Part shown: in pieces, positions 52,668-61,693 of the stretch
How positions within the stretch are numbered: the first letter of the stretch is position 1
Layout: each line of letters starts with the position of its first letter
DNA from: Saccharopolyspora erythraea
GTDB taxonomy: Bacteria; Actinomycetota; Actinomycetes; Mycobacteriales; Pseudonocardiaceae
Assembly: GCF_018141105.1 (NCBI RefSeq)
Contig: NZ_CP054839.1
Span: 2,666,001-2,730,000 of the forward strand
Reading direction: 5' to 3'
Length of the DNA stretch: 64,000 nt
Translations under genes and position numbers: made by a program
The notes under the pieces: generated by a model
What the model was told of the DNA's origin: nothing
Seen by the model: the letters and a program-made list of their open reading frames with translations, nothing else
The model's database searches: none

Positions 52668-54731
52668 GTGTCCGTTCAGCCGTCCGCCGCCCAGCAAGCT
52701 CCCCGGGTGAAGGTTCCGGCGGGCACAACTGCCGGTGAGGCGGTGCTCGAGGCGGGGCTGCCGTCGAAGGGGGCGGAGGCGGTCGTCGTGGTCCGCGACC
52801 CCGAGGGCGCGCTGCGCGACCTGTCCTGGGCCCCGGAGTCCGACCTCGAGGTGGAGGCCGTCGCGGCCTGCACCGAGGAGGGCCGCAGCGTCATCCGGCA
52901 CTCCGCCGCCCACGTGCTGGCCCAGGCCGTCCAGCAGCTGCACGCCGAGGCCAAGCTGGGCATCGGCCCGCCGGTTCGCGACGGGTTCTACTACGACTTC
53001 GACGTCGAGCACCCGTTCACCCCGGAGGACCTGCAGGCGCTGGAGAAGCGCATGAAGCAGATCATCAAGTCCGGGCAGAAGTTCTCCCGCCGCAGGCTGG
53101 ACTCCGTCGAGGCCGCCCGCGAGGAGCTGGCAGGCGAGCCCTACAAGCTCGAGCTGGTCGACCTCAAGTCCGGCAGCGACGACGTCGACACCAGCGAGGT
53201 CATGGAGGTCGGCGGCGGCGACCTGACCGTCTACGACAACGTCGACCGCCACGGCGAGGTCGTCTGGGGCGACCTGTGCCGGGGCCCGCACGTGCCGCAC
53301 ACCCGCTACATCCCGGCGTTCAAGCTGATGCGGGTGGCCGCCGCCTACTGGCGCGGCGACCAGAGCAACCAGCAGCTCCAGCGCGTCTACGGCACCGCGT
53401 GGGAGTCCAAGGAGAAGCTCGACGAGCACCTGGAGCTGCTGGCCGAGGCCGAGCGCCGCGACCACCGCCGCCTCGGCTCGGAGCTGGACCTGTTCTCCTT
53501 CCCCGACGAGATCGGCTCCGGGCTGCCGGTGTTCCACCCCAAGGGCGGGATCATCCGCCGGGAGATGGAGGACTACTCGCGGCGGCGGCACGAGGAGGCG
53601 GGCTACGAGTTCGTCTACAGCCCGCACATCACCAAGGACGCGCTGTTCAAGACCTCCGGCCACCTGAGCTGGTACAAGGACGGCATGTTCCCGGCGATGC
53701 ACCTCGACGAGGAGCGCGACGAGGACGGCGAGGTCCGCAAGCCCGGGCAGGACTACTACCTCAAGCCGATGAACTGCCCGTTCCACAACCTGATTTACCG
53801 CTCGCGCGGGCGCTCCTACCGCGAGCTGCCGCTGCGGCTTTTCGAGTTCGGCTCGGTCTACCGCTACGAGAAGTCCGGCGTGGTGCACGGCCTGACCCGC
53901 GTGCGCGGCATGACGCAGGACGACGCGCACATCTACTGCACCCCGGAGCAGCTGCAGGACGAGCTGAAGTCGCTGCTGAACTTCGTGCTGAACCTGCTGC
54001 GCGACTTCGGCCTCGACGACTTCTACCTCGAGCTGTCGACCCGCAACGAGGAGAAGTACGTCGGCGACGACGAGAGCTGGCGGGTGGCCACCGAGGCATT
54101 GCGCGAGGCCGCCGAGTCCTCCGGCCTGGAGCTGGTCCCCGACCCGGGCGGCGCGGCCTTCTACGGCCCGAAGATCTCGGTGCAGGCCAAGGACGCGCTG
54201 GGCCGCACCTGGCAGATGTCGACCATCCAGGTCGACTACCACCTGCCGGACCGCTTCGAGCTGGAGTACACCGCCTCCGACGGCTCCCGGCAGCGGCCGA
54301 TCAAGATCCACCGGGCGCTGTTCGGCTCCATCGAGCGGTTCTTCGGCGTGCTGACCGAGCACTACGCGGGTGCGTTCCCGGCGTGGCTCGCGCCGGTGCA
54401 GGTCGTCGGCATCCCGATCGCCGACGAGCACCTGGACCACCTGCACCGGGTGGCCAAGGCGCTGCGCGCCAAGGGGATCCGCGTCGAGGTCGACGCCAGC
54501 GACGACCGCATGCAGAAGAAGATCCGCAACCACACCACGCAGAAGGTGCCGTTCCTGCTGCTGGCAGGCGGCAAGGACGTCGAGGCCGACGCGGTCTCGT
54601 TCCGCTTCCGCGACGGCACCCAGATCAACGGGGTGCCGGTGGACACCGCGGTCGCGGCGCTGACCCACTGGGTCGAGCGCAGGGAGAACTCCTCGCCGAC
54701 CGCGGAGACCTTCCAGACGGAGCTGGCGTGA
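52668..54731 (+). CDS. thrS: Threonyl-tRNA synthetase
   Basis: A 687-residue class II synthetase that charges tRNA-Thr. It has an N-terminal TGS domain (about 10-75), an editing domain with [11 protein letters not shown] (about 83-95), a catalytic core with zinc-binding Cys370 in MNCPFHN, motif 2 [23 protein letters not shown] and motif 3 near [16 protein letters not shown], and a C-terminal anticodon domain (from about 570). The start is GTG 52668. The next gene starts inside its stop (GTGA). Confidence 0.98.
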   Translation: MSVQPSAAQQAPRVKVPAGTTAGEAVLEAGLPSKGAEAVVVVRDPEGALRDLSWAPESDLEVEAVAACTEEGRSVIRHSAAHVLAQAVQQLHAEAKLGIGPPVRDGFYYDFDVEHPFTPEDLQALEKRMKQIIKSGQKFSRRRLDSVEAAREELAGEPYKLELVDLKSGSDDVDTSEVMEVGGGDLTVYDNVDRHGEVVWGDLCRGPHVPHTRYIPAFKLMRVAAAYWRGDQSNQQLQRVYGTAWESKEKLDEHLELLAEAERRDHRRLGSELDLFSFPDEIGSGLPVFHPKGGIIRREMEDYSRRRHEEAGYEFVYSPHITKDALFKTSGHLSWYKDGMFPAMHLDEERDEDGEVRKPGQDYYLKPMNCPFHNLIYRSRGRSYRELPLRLFEFGSVYRYEKSGVVHGLTRVRGMTQDDAHIYCTPEQLQDELKSLLNFVLNLLRDFGLDDFYLELSTRNEEKYVGDDESWRVATEALREAAESSGLELVPDPGGAAFYGPKISVQAKDALGRTWQMSTIQVDYHLPDRFELEYTASDGSRQRPIKIHRALFGSIERFFGVLTEHYAGAFPAWLAPVQVVGIPIADEHLDHLHRVAKALRAKGIRVEVDASDDRMQKKIRNHTTQKVPFLLLAGGKDVEADAVSFRFRDGTQINGVPVDTAVAALTHWVERRENSSPTAETFQTELA

Positions 54732-55303
54732 CCGGTCGGCCCGGCCCGGAGGACGTGGAGCTGGTCGAGCAGCCGGGTCTCGGCGTCCCGGACGCGCTCC
54801 AGCGGCTGTGGACCCCGCACCGGATGGCCTACATCCAGGGCGAGAACAAGCCGGAGGGCGACGAGAGCGACGGCTGCCCGTTCTGCAGGCTGCTCGACTC
54901 CGGGCTGCCCGACGACGAGACGCTGATCGTCGCCCGCGACGACGTCGTGTTCGCGATCCTCAACCTGTACCCGTACAACCCGGGGCACCTGATGGTCCTG
55001 CCGTACCGGCACGTCGCCGACTACACGGACCTGACGGCGGAGGAGACCGTCGCGGTGGCCGAGTACACCCAGCGCGCCATGCGGGTGATCCGCCGGGTCT
55101 CGGCTCCGCACGGGTTCAACATCGGGCTGAACCAGGGGCCGGTGGCGGGCGCGGGCATCGCCGCGCACCTGCACCAGCACGTCGTGCCGCGCTGGGGCGG
55201 CGACTCGAACTTCATGCCGGTCATCGGCCACACCAAGGTGCTGCCGCAGCTGCTGGGCGAGACCCGCAAGCTGCTGGCCGACGCCTGGCGCGAGCTCGGC
55301 TGA
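54728..55303 (+). CDS. HIT-family AP4A phosphorylase-like protein
   Basis: A 191-residue histidine-triad protein. The active-site motif HLHQH (147-151) precedes [25 protein letters not shown], and a CPFC pair sits near residue 50. The same arrangement after thrS is seen in mycobacteria, where the protein (Rv2613c) is an AP4A phosphorylase cleaving diadenosine tetraphosphate, a by-product of aminoacyl-tRNA synthetases. Translation is coupled to thrS, which fits that role. Confidence 0.93.
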   Translation: MTGRPGPEDVELVEQPGLGVPDALQRLWTPHRMAYIQGENKPEGDESDGCPFCRLLDSGLPDDETLIVARDDVVFAILNLYPYNPGHLMVLPYRHVADYTDLTAEETVAVAEYTQRAMRVIRRVSAPHGFNIGLNQGPVAGAGIAAHLHQHVVPRWGGDSNFMPVIGHTKVLPQLLGETRKLLADAWRELG

Positions 55304-55381
55304 GGCAGGCCCGAAGCACCCTGGTCCCGCGCCGCGGCGGCACGGCCGTCACGCCTCGCCGGGCTGTCTCGTCAGGACGGT

Positions 55382-56174
55382 GTGACTGATGAGTACAAGC
55401 GCGGCAAGCGCGTTCTGGTGACCGGTGCGACCGGCGTGCTCGGCAGCGCCCTGACCCCTCGGCTGGTCGATGCGGGCTTTGAAGTGCGGGGCCGCGAGCC
55501 GCGGAGCGCGGCGGGTGCTGGGTCCGGTCGAGTGGGTGGTCGCCGACGTCGCCACCGGTGCCGGGCTCGACGAGGCCCTGACCGGGGTGCACACCGTCAT
55601 GCACCTCGCGGCGGCTCCCTACCGGGGCCGCTACACCCGGCAGGTGGACCTGGAGGGCACCCGGCGGCTCGCCGAGGCGGCCGCCCGCGCCGGTGTCGAG
55701 CACCTGGTTTACCCGTCGATCGTGGGGATCGACCGCGTGTCCTGGGGCTACTTCAGGACCAAGATCGCCGCGGAGGAGGCGCTCGCCGCGAGCGCGGTGC
55801 CGTGGTCGGTCGTGCGGATCACCCAGTTCCACGACTTCGTGGACCGGGCGTTCACCGCCATGGCCCGCCTCGGCGTGCTGGTCGCCGACCGCGGCGTCCG
55901 CGCGCAGCCGGTCGACCCGCGCGACGCGGCCGACCGGCTCGTCGAGCAGGCGGGACGCCCCGCGACGCGCGCCGTGGAGGAGTTCGGCGGCCCGGAGGTG
56001 CTGTCGTTCGACGAGGCGGCCCGGTGCTGGCTGGAGGAGCGTGGCCGGCGCCGTCCGGTCCTGCCGCTGCGCATCCCGGGCGAGCTGGGCAGGGCCTTCC
56101 GGGCGGGAGAGCTCACCACCCGGCCGGGCGGCCGGACCACTTGGAGGGAATTCCTGCGCGAGAACCGCGGTTGA
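55382..56174 (+). pseudogene. Frameshifted NAD(P)-binding SDR/NmrA-like protein
   Basis: The frame from GTG 55382 encodes RVLVTGATGVLGSALTPRL, then VDAGFEVRG, a Rossmann N-terminus with the TGATGxLG motif. The rest of the protein (RRVLGPVEWVVADV, MHLAAAPYRGRYTRQVDLEG, YPSIVGIDRVSWGYFRTKIAAEE, VRITQFHDFVD) is in another frame from about 55491 to 56174. Removing one G from the four-G run 55488-55491 joins the two exactly (EVRAASRGARRV). So this is a single-base frameshift in an otherwise intact atypical SDR of about 263 residues: a recent mutation, a sequencing error, or less likely programmed. It interrupts the thrS-HIT-pgsA block. Confidence 0.8.
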
Positions 56175-56266
56175 CCGCCCGCCTTCGGCATGCGCGGTGA
56201 TCAGGACGGCTACTCTGCACGGAGTAGGCGGCAACCACGGTGCACAGGCGGTTAGAACTTCCGGCA

Positions 56267-56872
56267 ATGCTGAACATCTTCGCGCGAGCCTCGCTGTCGC
56301 GGCTGACCGATCCGGTCGGCACGGCCATGGTCCGGCTCGGCCTCACCCCGAACGCGGTGACCGTGACCGGCACGGTCGCCGCGTCGGCGTCCGCGCTGTG
56401 GTTCTTCCCGCGCGGCGAACTGTTCGTCGGCAGCGCCGTGGTCACGGTGTTCCTGCTGTTCGACGTCCTCGACGGCGCGATGGCCCGCGCGGGCGGGAAG
56501 GCGTCGGCCTTCGGCGGGGTGCTCGACGCCAGCTGCGACCGCATCGTCGACGGGGCGCTGTTCGCCGCGCTGGTGTGGTGGGCACTGGTGGTCGACGGCA
56601 GCACCACCCGCGGCGCGGCGCTGCTGATCTGCCTGGTGGGCGCGCAGGTGATCTCCTACGTCAAGGCCCGCGCGGAGGCCAACGGGCTGCACGCGGACGG
56701 CGGGCTGGCCGAGCGGGCGGAGCGGTTCATCGTGGTGCTGGTCGGCACCGGGCTGCACGGCCTCGGCGTGCCCGTGGTCCTCGACGTCTCGCTGTGGCTG
56801 CTGGTGGCGCTGTCGCTGATCACGATCGCGCAGCGGCTGCACTCGGTGCACGTCAGCGCGCACCGGCCGTGA
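56267..56872 (+). CDS. pgsA: CDP-alcohol phosphotransferase, phosphatidylinositol phosphate synthase
   Basis: A 201-residue membrane enzyme with a perfect CDP-alcohol motif: Asp66, Asp69, Gly70, Ala73, Arg74, Gly83, Asp87 and Asp91. It is close to mycobacterial PgsA1 along its length (GLTPNAVTVTGT, VISYVKARAEANGLHADGGLAERAER), which makes phosphatidylinositol phosphate from CDP-diacylglycerol and inositol phosphate. About six helices. ATG 56267 is chosen over GTG 56240 by comparison with that family. The PIM acyltransferase and PimA genes that often follow in actinobacteria are absent here. Confidence 0.92.
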   Translation: MLNIFARASLSRLTDPVGTAMVRLGLTPNAVTVTGTVAASASALWFFPRGELFVGSAVVTVFLLFDVLDGAMARAGGKASAFGGVLDASCDRIVDGALFAALVWWALVVDGSTTRGAALLICLVGAQVISYVKARAEANGLHADGGLAERAERFIVVLVGTGLHGLGVPVVLDVSLWLLVALSLITIAQRLHSVHVSAHRP

Positions 56873-56878
56873 GGACGG

Positions 56879-56907
56879 CTCCGGGCGCCGGTCGCCGGCG
56901 CCCGGAG
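56879..56907. terminator. Bidirectional terminator between pgsA and the EF-G paralogue
   Basis: A perfect 13-bp inverted repeat (CTCCGGGCGCCGG / CCGGCGCCCGGAG) with a 3-base loop, starting 6 bases after the pgsA stop and ending 7 bases before the convergent stop. Confidence 0.9.
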
Positions 56908-56914
56908 CGGGGCC

Positions 56915-59029
56915 TCACTTCTTGCTCGCCAGGGCCTCCGGCATCTGGTCGTAGCGTTCGAACTGCCTGGTGAACCGGGCGCTGCCGGAGCTCAGCGACC
57001 GCACGTTGATGGCGTAGCGGGTGAGCTCGCTGGCGGGCACGTGGGCCCGCACGACCGTCCACCCGGAGTCCTCCGGCTCGGTGCCGACGACCTTGCCCCG
57101 GCGTCCCGACAGGTCGCCCAGCACCGCACCGAGGTGCTCGTCGGGGATGTGCACCTCGATCTCGTCCAGCGGCTCGAGGGTGACCAGCCCGGCCTGTTCG
57201 GCCGCCGCCTTGAGCGCCAGCGCGCCCGCGGTCTGGAACGCCGCGTCGGAGGAGTCGACGCTGTGGGCCTTGCCGTCGACCAGCGTGATCCGCAGGTCCA
57301 CCAGCGGCTGGCCCTCCTCGATGCCCCTCTCGATCTGGTGGCGGACGCCCTTCTCCACGCTCGGGATGAACTGCCGCGGGATCGCCCCGCCGACCACCTT
57401 GTCCACGAACTCGATGCCGGACCCGCGCGGCAGCGGCTCCACCTCGATGTCGCACACCGCGTACTGGCCGTGCCCGCCGGACTGCTTGACGTGGCGGCCG
57501 TGGCCCTTGGCGGGCTGGCCGAAGGTCTGGCGCAGCGCGACGCGCACCGGCTCGGTGTCGATCTCCGCGCCGCCCTCGCGCAACCGCTGCAGCACGACCT
57601 CGGCGTGCGCCTCACCCATGCACCACAGCACGAGCTGGTGGGTCTCGCTGGCGCGTTCGAGCCGCAGGCTCGGGTCGGCGGCGATGAGCCGGTTGAGGTT
57701 GCGCGCCAGGGCGTCCTCGTCGCTGCGGTTGTGGGCGGTGACCGCGATCGGCAGCAGCGGCTCGGGCATCGGCCACGGCGTGAGCAGCAGCGGGTCGCCC
57801 GGGTCGGACAGGGTGTCGCCGGTCTCCGCCGAACCGATCTTGGTCAGCGCGCAGAGGTCGCCCGCGACGCAGTGCGAGACCTCCCGCAGGTTCTGCCCGA
57901 GCGGCGAGTACAGGTGGGCCACCCGCTCGTCCTCGTCGTGGTCGGGGTGGCCGCGCTCGGCCATGCCGTGCCCGGAGACGTGCACCGGGCGCTCTGGCCG
58001 CATCGTCCCGGAGAACACCCTGGCCAGCGACACCCGGCCCACGTAGGAGTCGACCGAGGTGTGCACCACCTCGGCCGCCAGCGGTCCCGACGGGTCGGGG
58101 GTGAGGGTGCGGGGGTTCCGGCCGTCCGGGTCGGTGAACTGCGGCAGCTTGTGCTCCAGCGGTGAGGGGAAGCCGCGGATGATGCCGTCGAGCAGCTCGG
58201 GGATGCCCACGCCGGTCACCGCGCACACCGGCATCACCGGGTACAGGCCGCCCCTGGCGACGGCGGTCTCCAGGTCGCCGATGAGAGTCTGCTCGTCGAT
58301 GGTCTCGCCACCGAGGTAGCGCTCCATCAGGTACTCGTCCTCGCTCTCGGCGATGATGCTCTCGATCAGTTCGTCGCGCGGTCCGCTGATGCGGCCGCGG
58401 ACCTCCCGGTCGGCGCCGCTGACGCCCTCCCGGTCGTAGATGCTGGCGGTGATCAGCCCGACCAGGCCGTTGACCGAGCCGTCGCCGTCGTGGTGCGGCA
58501 GGTACAGCGGCAGCACGCCGGAGCCGAACGCCTCGCGGCAGGAGGCGATGGCGGCCTCGACGTTGGCGCGGGGGGCGTCCAGCCGCGAGATGACCACGGC
58601 GCGCGGCATGCCGACCGCGCCGCACTCGTGCCAGAGCGTCTGCGTGGCGGCGTCGACCCCCTCGGCGGCCGAGACCACGAACAGCGCCGCGTCGGCCGCG
58701 CGCAGGCCCGCGCGCAGCTCGCCGACGAAGTCGGCGTAGCCGGGGGTGTCGATGAGGTTGACCCGGTACTCGCCGTGCTGCATCGGCGCGACGGCGAGCC
58801 CGACCGAACGCTGCTGTTCGATGGCGGAGGGCTCGTGGTCGCACACCGTGGTCCCCTCGACCACCGAGCCTGCGCGGTTGACGGTGCCGGTCGCGGCGAG
58901 CAACGCCTCGGCCAGCGTGGTCTTGCCGGACGCCGAAGGCCCGACCAGGACTACGTTGCGGATCATGGCCGGGTCGGTTGGCGCCGGCCCGGCATGACCT
59001 CCCACTGTGCTGCTCTGCTTGCTCCCCAT
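56915..59029 (-). CDS. EF-G-like translational GTPase paralogue (EF-G2 group)
   Basis: A 704-residue protein with all EF-G domains, similar to mycobacterial FusA2. The P-loop is GPSASGKT (30-37) rather than GHIDAGKT, switch II is DTPGYADF, and the base-specificity motif NKxD is SRLD, so GTP binding may be altered. Domain IV contains QSGGHGQYAVCDIEVEPL and domain V GDLSGRRGKVVGTE. Proteins of this group do not replace EF-G in translocation in mycobacteria and their role is uncertain. ATG 59029 follows AGGGAG. No ribosomal genes are nearby. Confidence 0.9.
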   Translation of the reverse strand: MGSKQSSTVGGHAGPAPTDPAMIRNVVLVGPSASGKTTLAEALLAATGTVNRAGSVVEGTTVCDHEPSAIEQQRSVGLAVAPMQHGEYRVNLIDTPGYADFVGELRAGLRAADAALFVVSAAEGVDAATQTLWHECGAVGMPRAVVISRLDAPRANVEAAIASCREAFGSGVLPLYLPHHDGDGSVNGLVGLITASIYDREGVSGADREVRGRISGPRDELIESIIAESEDEYLMERYLGGETIDEQTLIGDLETAVARGGLYPVMPVCAVTGVGIPELLDGIIRGFPSPLEHKLPQFTDPDGRNPRTLTPDPSGPLAAEVVHTSVDSYVGRVSLARVFSGTMRPERPVHVSGHGMAERGHPDHDEDERVAHLYSPLGQNLREVSHCVAGDLCALTKIGSAETGDTLSDPGDPLLLTPWPMPEPLLPIAVTAHNRSDEDALARNLNRLIAADPSLRLERASETHQLVLWCMGEAHAEVVLQRLREGGAEIDTEPVRVALRQTFGQPAKGHGRHVKQSGGHGQYAVCDIEVEPLPRGSGIEFVDKVVGGAIPRQFIPSVEKGVRHQIERGIEEGQPLVDLRITLVDGKAHSVDSSDAAFQTAGALALKAAAEQAGLVTLEPLDEIEVHIPDEHLGAVLGDLSGRRGKVVGTEPEDSGWTVVRAHVPASELTRYAINVRSLSSGSARFTRQFERYDQMPEALASKK

Positions 59030-59145
59030 GGCTGCTCCCTGCGCGGATAGCTGACGCGGACCAGTGTGTCCCCGATCACACACCTGTCCCGCGAGTCGTG
59101 CAAGGGAGGTAACCGCATAGGACGGGGTCGCGCACGGGGGAGCGG

Positions 59146-59192
59146 AAGTGGACTACCAGGAATGCGGTGTAGTGGACTGCGCGAGTGGTCCA
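59146..59192 (+). promoter_or_regulatory. Three PdxR-like sites in the pdxS promoter
   Basis: AAGTGGACTA (59146-59155), TAGTGGACTG (59170-59179) and GAGTGGTCCA (59183-59192) lie 50-100 bases before the pdxS start. They resemble the AAAGTGG-W-CTA-type motif I recall for the MocR-family activator PdxR of Corynebacterium. TAGCCT at 59202 is a possible -10 just downstream. The pdxR gene itself is not in the window. Confidence 0.55.
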
Positions 59193-59243
59193 GTTCGGCT
59201 CTAGCCTGGTAGCGCAAGGCGTTGACTTCGAGAAAGGCCGACA

Positions 59244-60161
59244 GTGACCGAGACCTCCGCCAGCAGCCCCACCGCGCAGCCGGTGACCGGAACCGACGGC
59301 GTCAAGCGCGGCATGGCCGAGATGCTCAAGGGCGGCGTGATCATGGACGTGGTCACCCCCGAGCAGGCCAAGATCGCCGAGGCCGCCGGTGCGGTGGCCG
59401 TGATGGCGCTGGAACGGGTGCCCGCCGACATCCGCGTCCAGGGCGGCGTGGCCAGGATGTCGGACCCGGACATGATCGAGGGCATCGTCAGCGCGGTGTC
59501 CATCCCGGTGATGGCCAAGGCGCGCATCGGGCACTTCGCCGAGGCGCAGGTGCTGCAGTCGCTCGGCGTCGACTACATCGACGAGTCCGAGGTGCTGACT
59601 CCCGCCGACGAGGACCACCACATCGACAAGTGGGCCTTCACGGTGCCCTTCGTCTGCGGTGCCACCAACCTCGGCGAGGCGCTGCGGCGCATCTCCGAGG
59701 GCGCGGCCATGATCCGCTCCAAGGGCGAGGCGGGCACCGGCAACGTCGTCGAGGCGACCCGCCACATGCGCCAGATCCGCGCCGACATCCGCAGGCTGTC
59801 GGTGCTCGGCGAGGAGGAGCTCTACGCCGCGGCCAAGGAGCTGCGCTCCCCGGTCGAGCTGGTCCGCGAGATCGCCAGGACCGGTGAGCTGCCCGTCGTG
59901 CTGTTCACCGCCGGTGGCATCGCCACCCCGGCCGACGCCGCGATGATGCGCCAGCTCGGCGCCGAGGGCGTCTTCGTCGGCTCGGGGATCTTCAAGTCCG
60001 GCAACCCCGCCCAGCGCGCCGAGGCGATCGTGAAGGCCACCACCTTCTACGACGACCCGGACGTGATCGCCAAGGTCTCGCGCGGTCTCGGCGAGGCCAT
60101 GGTCGGCATCAACGTCGACGATCTGGAGCAGGAGCAGCGCTACGCCAAGCGCGGCTGGTGA
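59244..60161 (+). CDS. pdxS: Pyridoxal 5'-phosphate synthase subunit PdxS
   Basis: A 305-residue TIM-barrel enzyme that builds PLP from ribose 5-phosphate, glyceraldehyde 3-phosphate and ammonia. Signatures are [17 protein letters not shown] (catalytic Asp), [21 protein letters not shown] (catalytic Lys), the phosphate loop [14 protein letters not shown], and [12 protein letters not shown] and [11 protein letters not shown]. The start is GTG 59244. Ammonia normally comes from the glutaminase PdxT, usually encoded directly downstream; here a hairpin and a glycosyltransferase follow, so pdxT must be elsewhere. Confidence 0.97.
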   Translation: MTETSASSPTAQPVTGTDGVKRGMAEMLKGGVIMDVVTPEQAKIAEAAGAVAVMALERVPADIRVQGGVARMSDPDMIEGIVSAVSIPVMAKARIGHFAEAQVLQSLGVDYIDESEVLTPADEDHHIDKWAFTVPFVCGATNLGEALRRISEGAAMIRSKGEAGTGNVVEATRHMRQIRADIRRLSVLGEEELYAAAKELRSPVELVREIARTGELPVVLFTAGGIATPADAAMMRQLGAEGVFVGSGIFKSGNPAQRAEAIVKATTFYDDPDVIAKVSRGLGEAMVGINVDDLEQEQRYAKRGW

Positions 60162-60174
60162 CCTGAGCGTCGTG

Positions 60175-60207
60175 GGGCCGGTGCGACCGTCGCGGTCGCA
60201 CCGGCCC
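60175..60207 (+). terminator. Terminator after pdxS
   Basis: A perfect 15-bp inverted repeat (GGGCCGGTGCGACCG / CGGTCGCACCGGCCC) with a 3-base loop, 14 bases after the pdxS stop. The remaining gap to 60423 shows no gene. Confidence 0.92.
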
Positions 60208-60423
60208 GGCGCATCCGCCGGAAACCAGCCGAAACGGCCGATCCGGAAGCAGCGGTGGATCCGGGAACAACGGCGGAGTCGGCACAAACAGGGCGATATC
60301 GCGACAGTCGCATTTTACGCGCTCGCCCCGCTGATTTCCGTTCCGTTCGCAGTGACGAATCCCCAACGGCGGCAACCAGAAAAACCCGCACTGCCGGCGG
60401 GCGGCCCGCCTTAGGCTTCAACG

Positions 60424-61578
60424 GTGCGCATTCTGTTCTCAAGTCTTCCGACACACGGGCACACCTACCCGCTGCTCCCGCTCGCCGCGGCGGCGCGCAA
60501 GGCCGGGCACGAGGTCGTCTACGCCACCGGGGCCGACTTCCACCCGGTGCTGACCGCGCTGGACCTCGAACCCGTCGCCGCGGGAATGCCGATTTCGGAG
60601 GCGTTCGCCATCGCGAGCAAGGCCGCGGGTGTCACCGATCCCCGCAAGGAGGGACCGGAAGCGCAGGAGCGGGTCATCGCCGGGGTCTTCGGCTCGGCGC
60701 TGCCGCGCCGGTTCCTCGCCGACCTCCGTGACGTCGTGACGCCGGGCAGCTTCGACCTCGTCGTGCACGAGGCGGGCAACCCCGGCGCCGGGCTCGCCGC
60801 CAGGCGGGCGGGCATTCCCGGCCTCTGCCACGGGTTCGGCCGGGTCGTCTCCGCCGGGCTCGGTGACAGGATCGCGGGATCGCTCGGGGAGCTCGCGGCG
60901 GAGATCGGCGAGACGGTCCCGGATCGCTACGCGAACATCCTGGGCAACCCGTACCTGGACATCTACCCGCCGTCGTTGCAGGGCCCGGACTTCCGCGCCA
61001 CCGGCGACCGCGTCGAACTGCGTCCGGTGCCCTTCGCCGAACCCGGCCAGCTGCCCGAGGTGGTCGGCGAACGGGACCGCCCGCTGGTCTACCTGACGCT
61101 GGGGACCGCGTTCGGCACCGCCGACGTGCTGAGCACCGCGATCGAGGGCCTCTCCGGGCTCGACGTGCGGGTGCTGGTCTCGGGAGGGCGGCTCGTGGAG
61201 GCCGCGGCGCTCGGACAGCTCCCGGAGAACGTGACCGCGGTGTCGTGGCTGCCGCAGGCCGACCTGCTGCCGCACCTGGACCTGATCGTGCACCACGGTG
61301 GTTCCGGCACCACGCTGGGCGCGCTGGGAGCGGGGGTGAAGCAGCTGCTGACGCCGCAGGGCGCGGACCAGTTCAACAACGCCGAGGCCGTCGTCGACGG
61401 CGGTGCGGCGCTGAGCCTGCAACCCGGCGAGCTGAGCCCGGAGGCGATCGCCGACGGGGCTCGCAAGCTGCTGGAGGGCAGCGAGTTCGACGCACCGGTG
61501 CGGGCGCTGGCGCAGGAGGTCGCCGCCATGCCATCGCCGGAGGAGATCGCCGCCCGGCTGCCGGAGTTCGCCGGCTGA
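60424..61578 (+). CDS. Family 1 (GT-B) glycosyltransferase
   Basis: A 384-residue UGT-like enzyme. The N-terminal acceptor domain begins ILFSSLPTHGHTYPLLPLAAAARKAGHEV. The C-terminal donor domain has VYLTLGTAFG, VSWLPQADLLPHLDLIVHHGGSGTTLGAL and QGADQFNNAEAV, the PSPG-like nucleotide-sugar box of macrolide and flavonoid glycosyltransferases. Start GTG 60424. It stands alone, about 45 kb from the PKS genes, with no deoxysugar genes nearby, so a link to that cluster is only a possibility; relatives also inactivate macrolides. Confidence 0.88.
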   Translation: MRILFSSLPTHGHTYPLLPLAAAARKAGHEVVYATGADFHPVLTALDLEPVAAGMPISEAFAIASKAAGVTDPRKEGPEAQERVIAGVFGSALPRRFLADLRDVVTPGSFDLVVHEAGNPGAGLAARRAGIPGLCHGFGRVVSAGLGDRIAGSLGELAAEIGETVPDRYANILGNPYLDIYPPSLQGPDFRATGDRVELRPVPFAEPGQLPEVVGERDRPLVYLTLGTAFGTADVLSTAIEGLSGLDVRVLVSGGRLVEAAALGQLPENVTAVSWLPQADLLPHLDLIVHHGGSGTTLGALGAGVKQLLTPQGADQFNNAEAVVDGGAALSLQPGELSPEAIADGARKLLEGSEFDAPVRALAQEVAAMPSPEEIAARLPEFAG

Positions 61579-61693
61579 CAACGCCGGTGTGCCTGGCCGG
61601 TGCCGTCGGTGTCGGCCAGGCCCCGGTAGCGCCTTGTCCAGGGCGGTGTCGAAACCGCTGCTGGGCGGGCCGGCAGCCGTTACCGTGAGCCGC

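Noticed and set aside
50062-52728. An 888-codon minus-strand frame across the GGDEF/EAL gene
   Set aside because: Antisense to a gene with recognisable PAS and GGDEF domains; no domain in the frame.
55488-55491. Programmed frameshift in the SDR gene
   Set aside because: The site is a short G run with no slippery heptamer or obvious downstream structure, and SDRs are not known to use frameshifting; mutation or error is simpler.
60424-61578. Glycosyltransferase as a member of the PKS cluster
   Set aside because: It is about 45 kb away, separated by housekeeping genes and terminators, and there are no sugar-biosynthesis genes.
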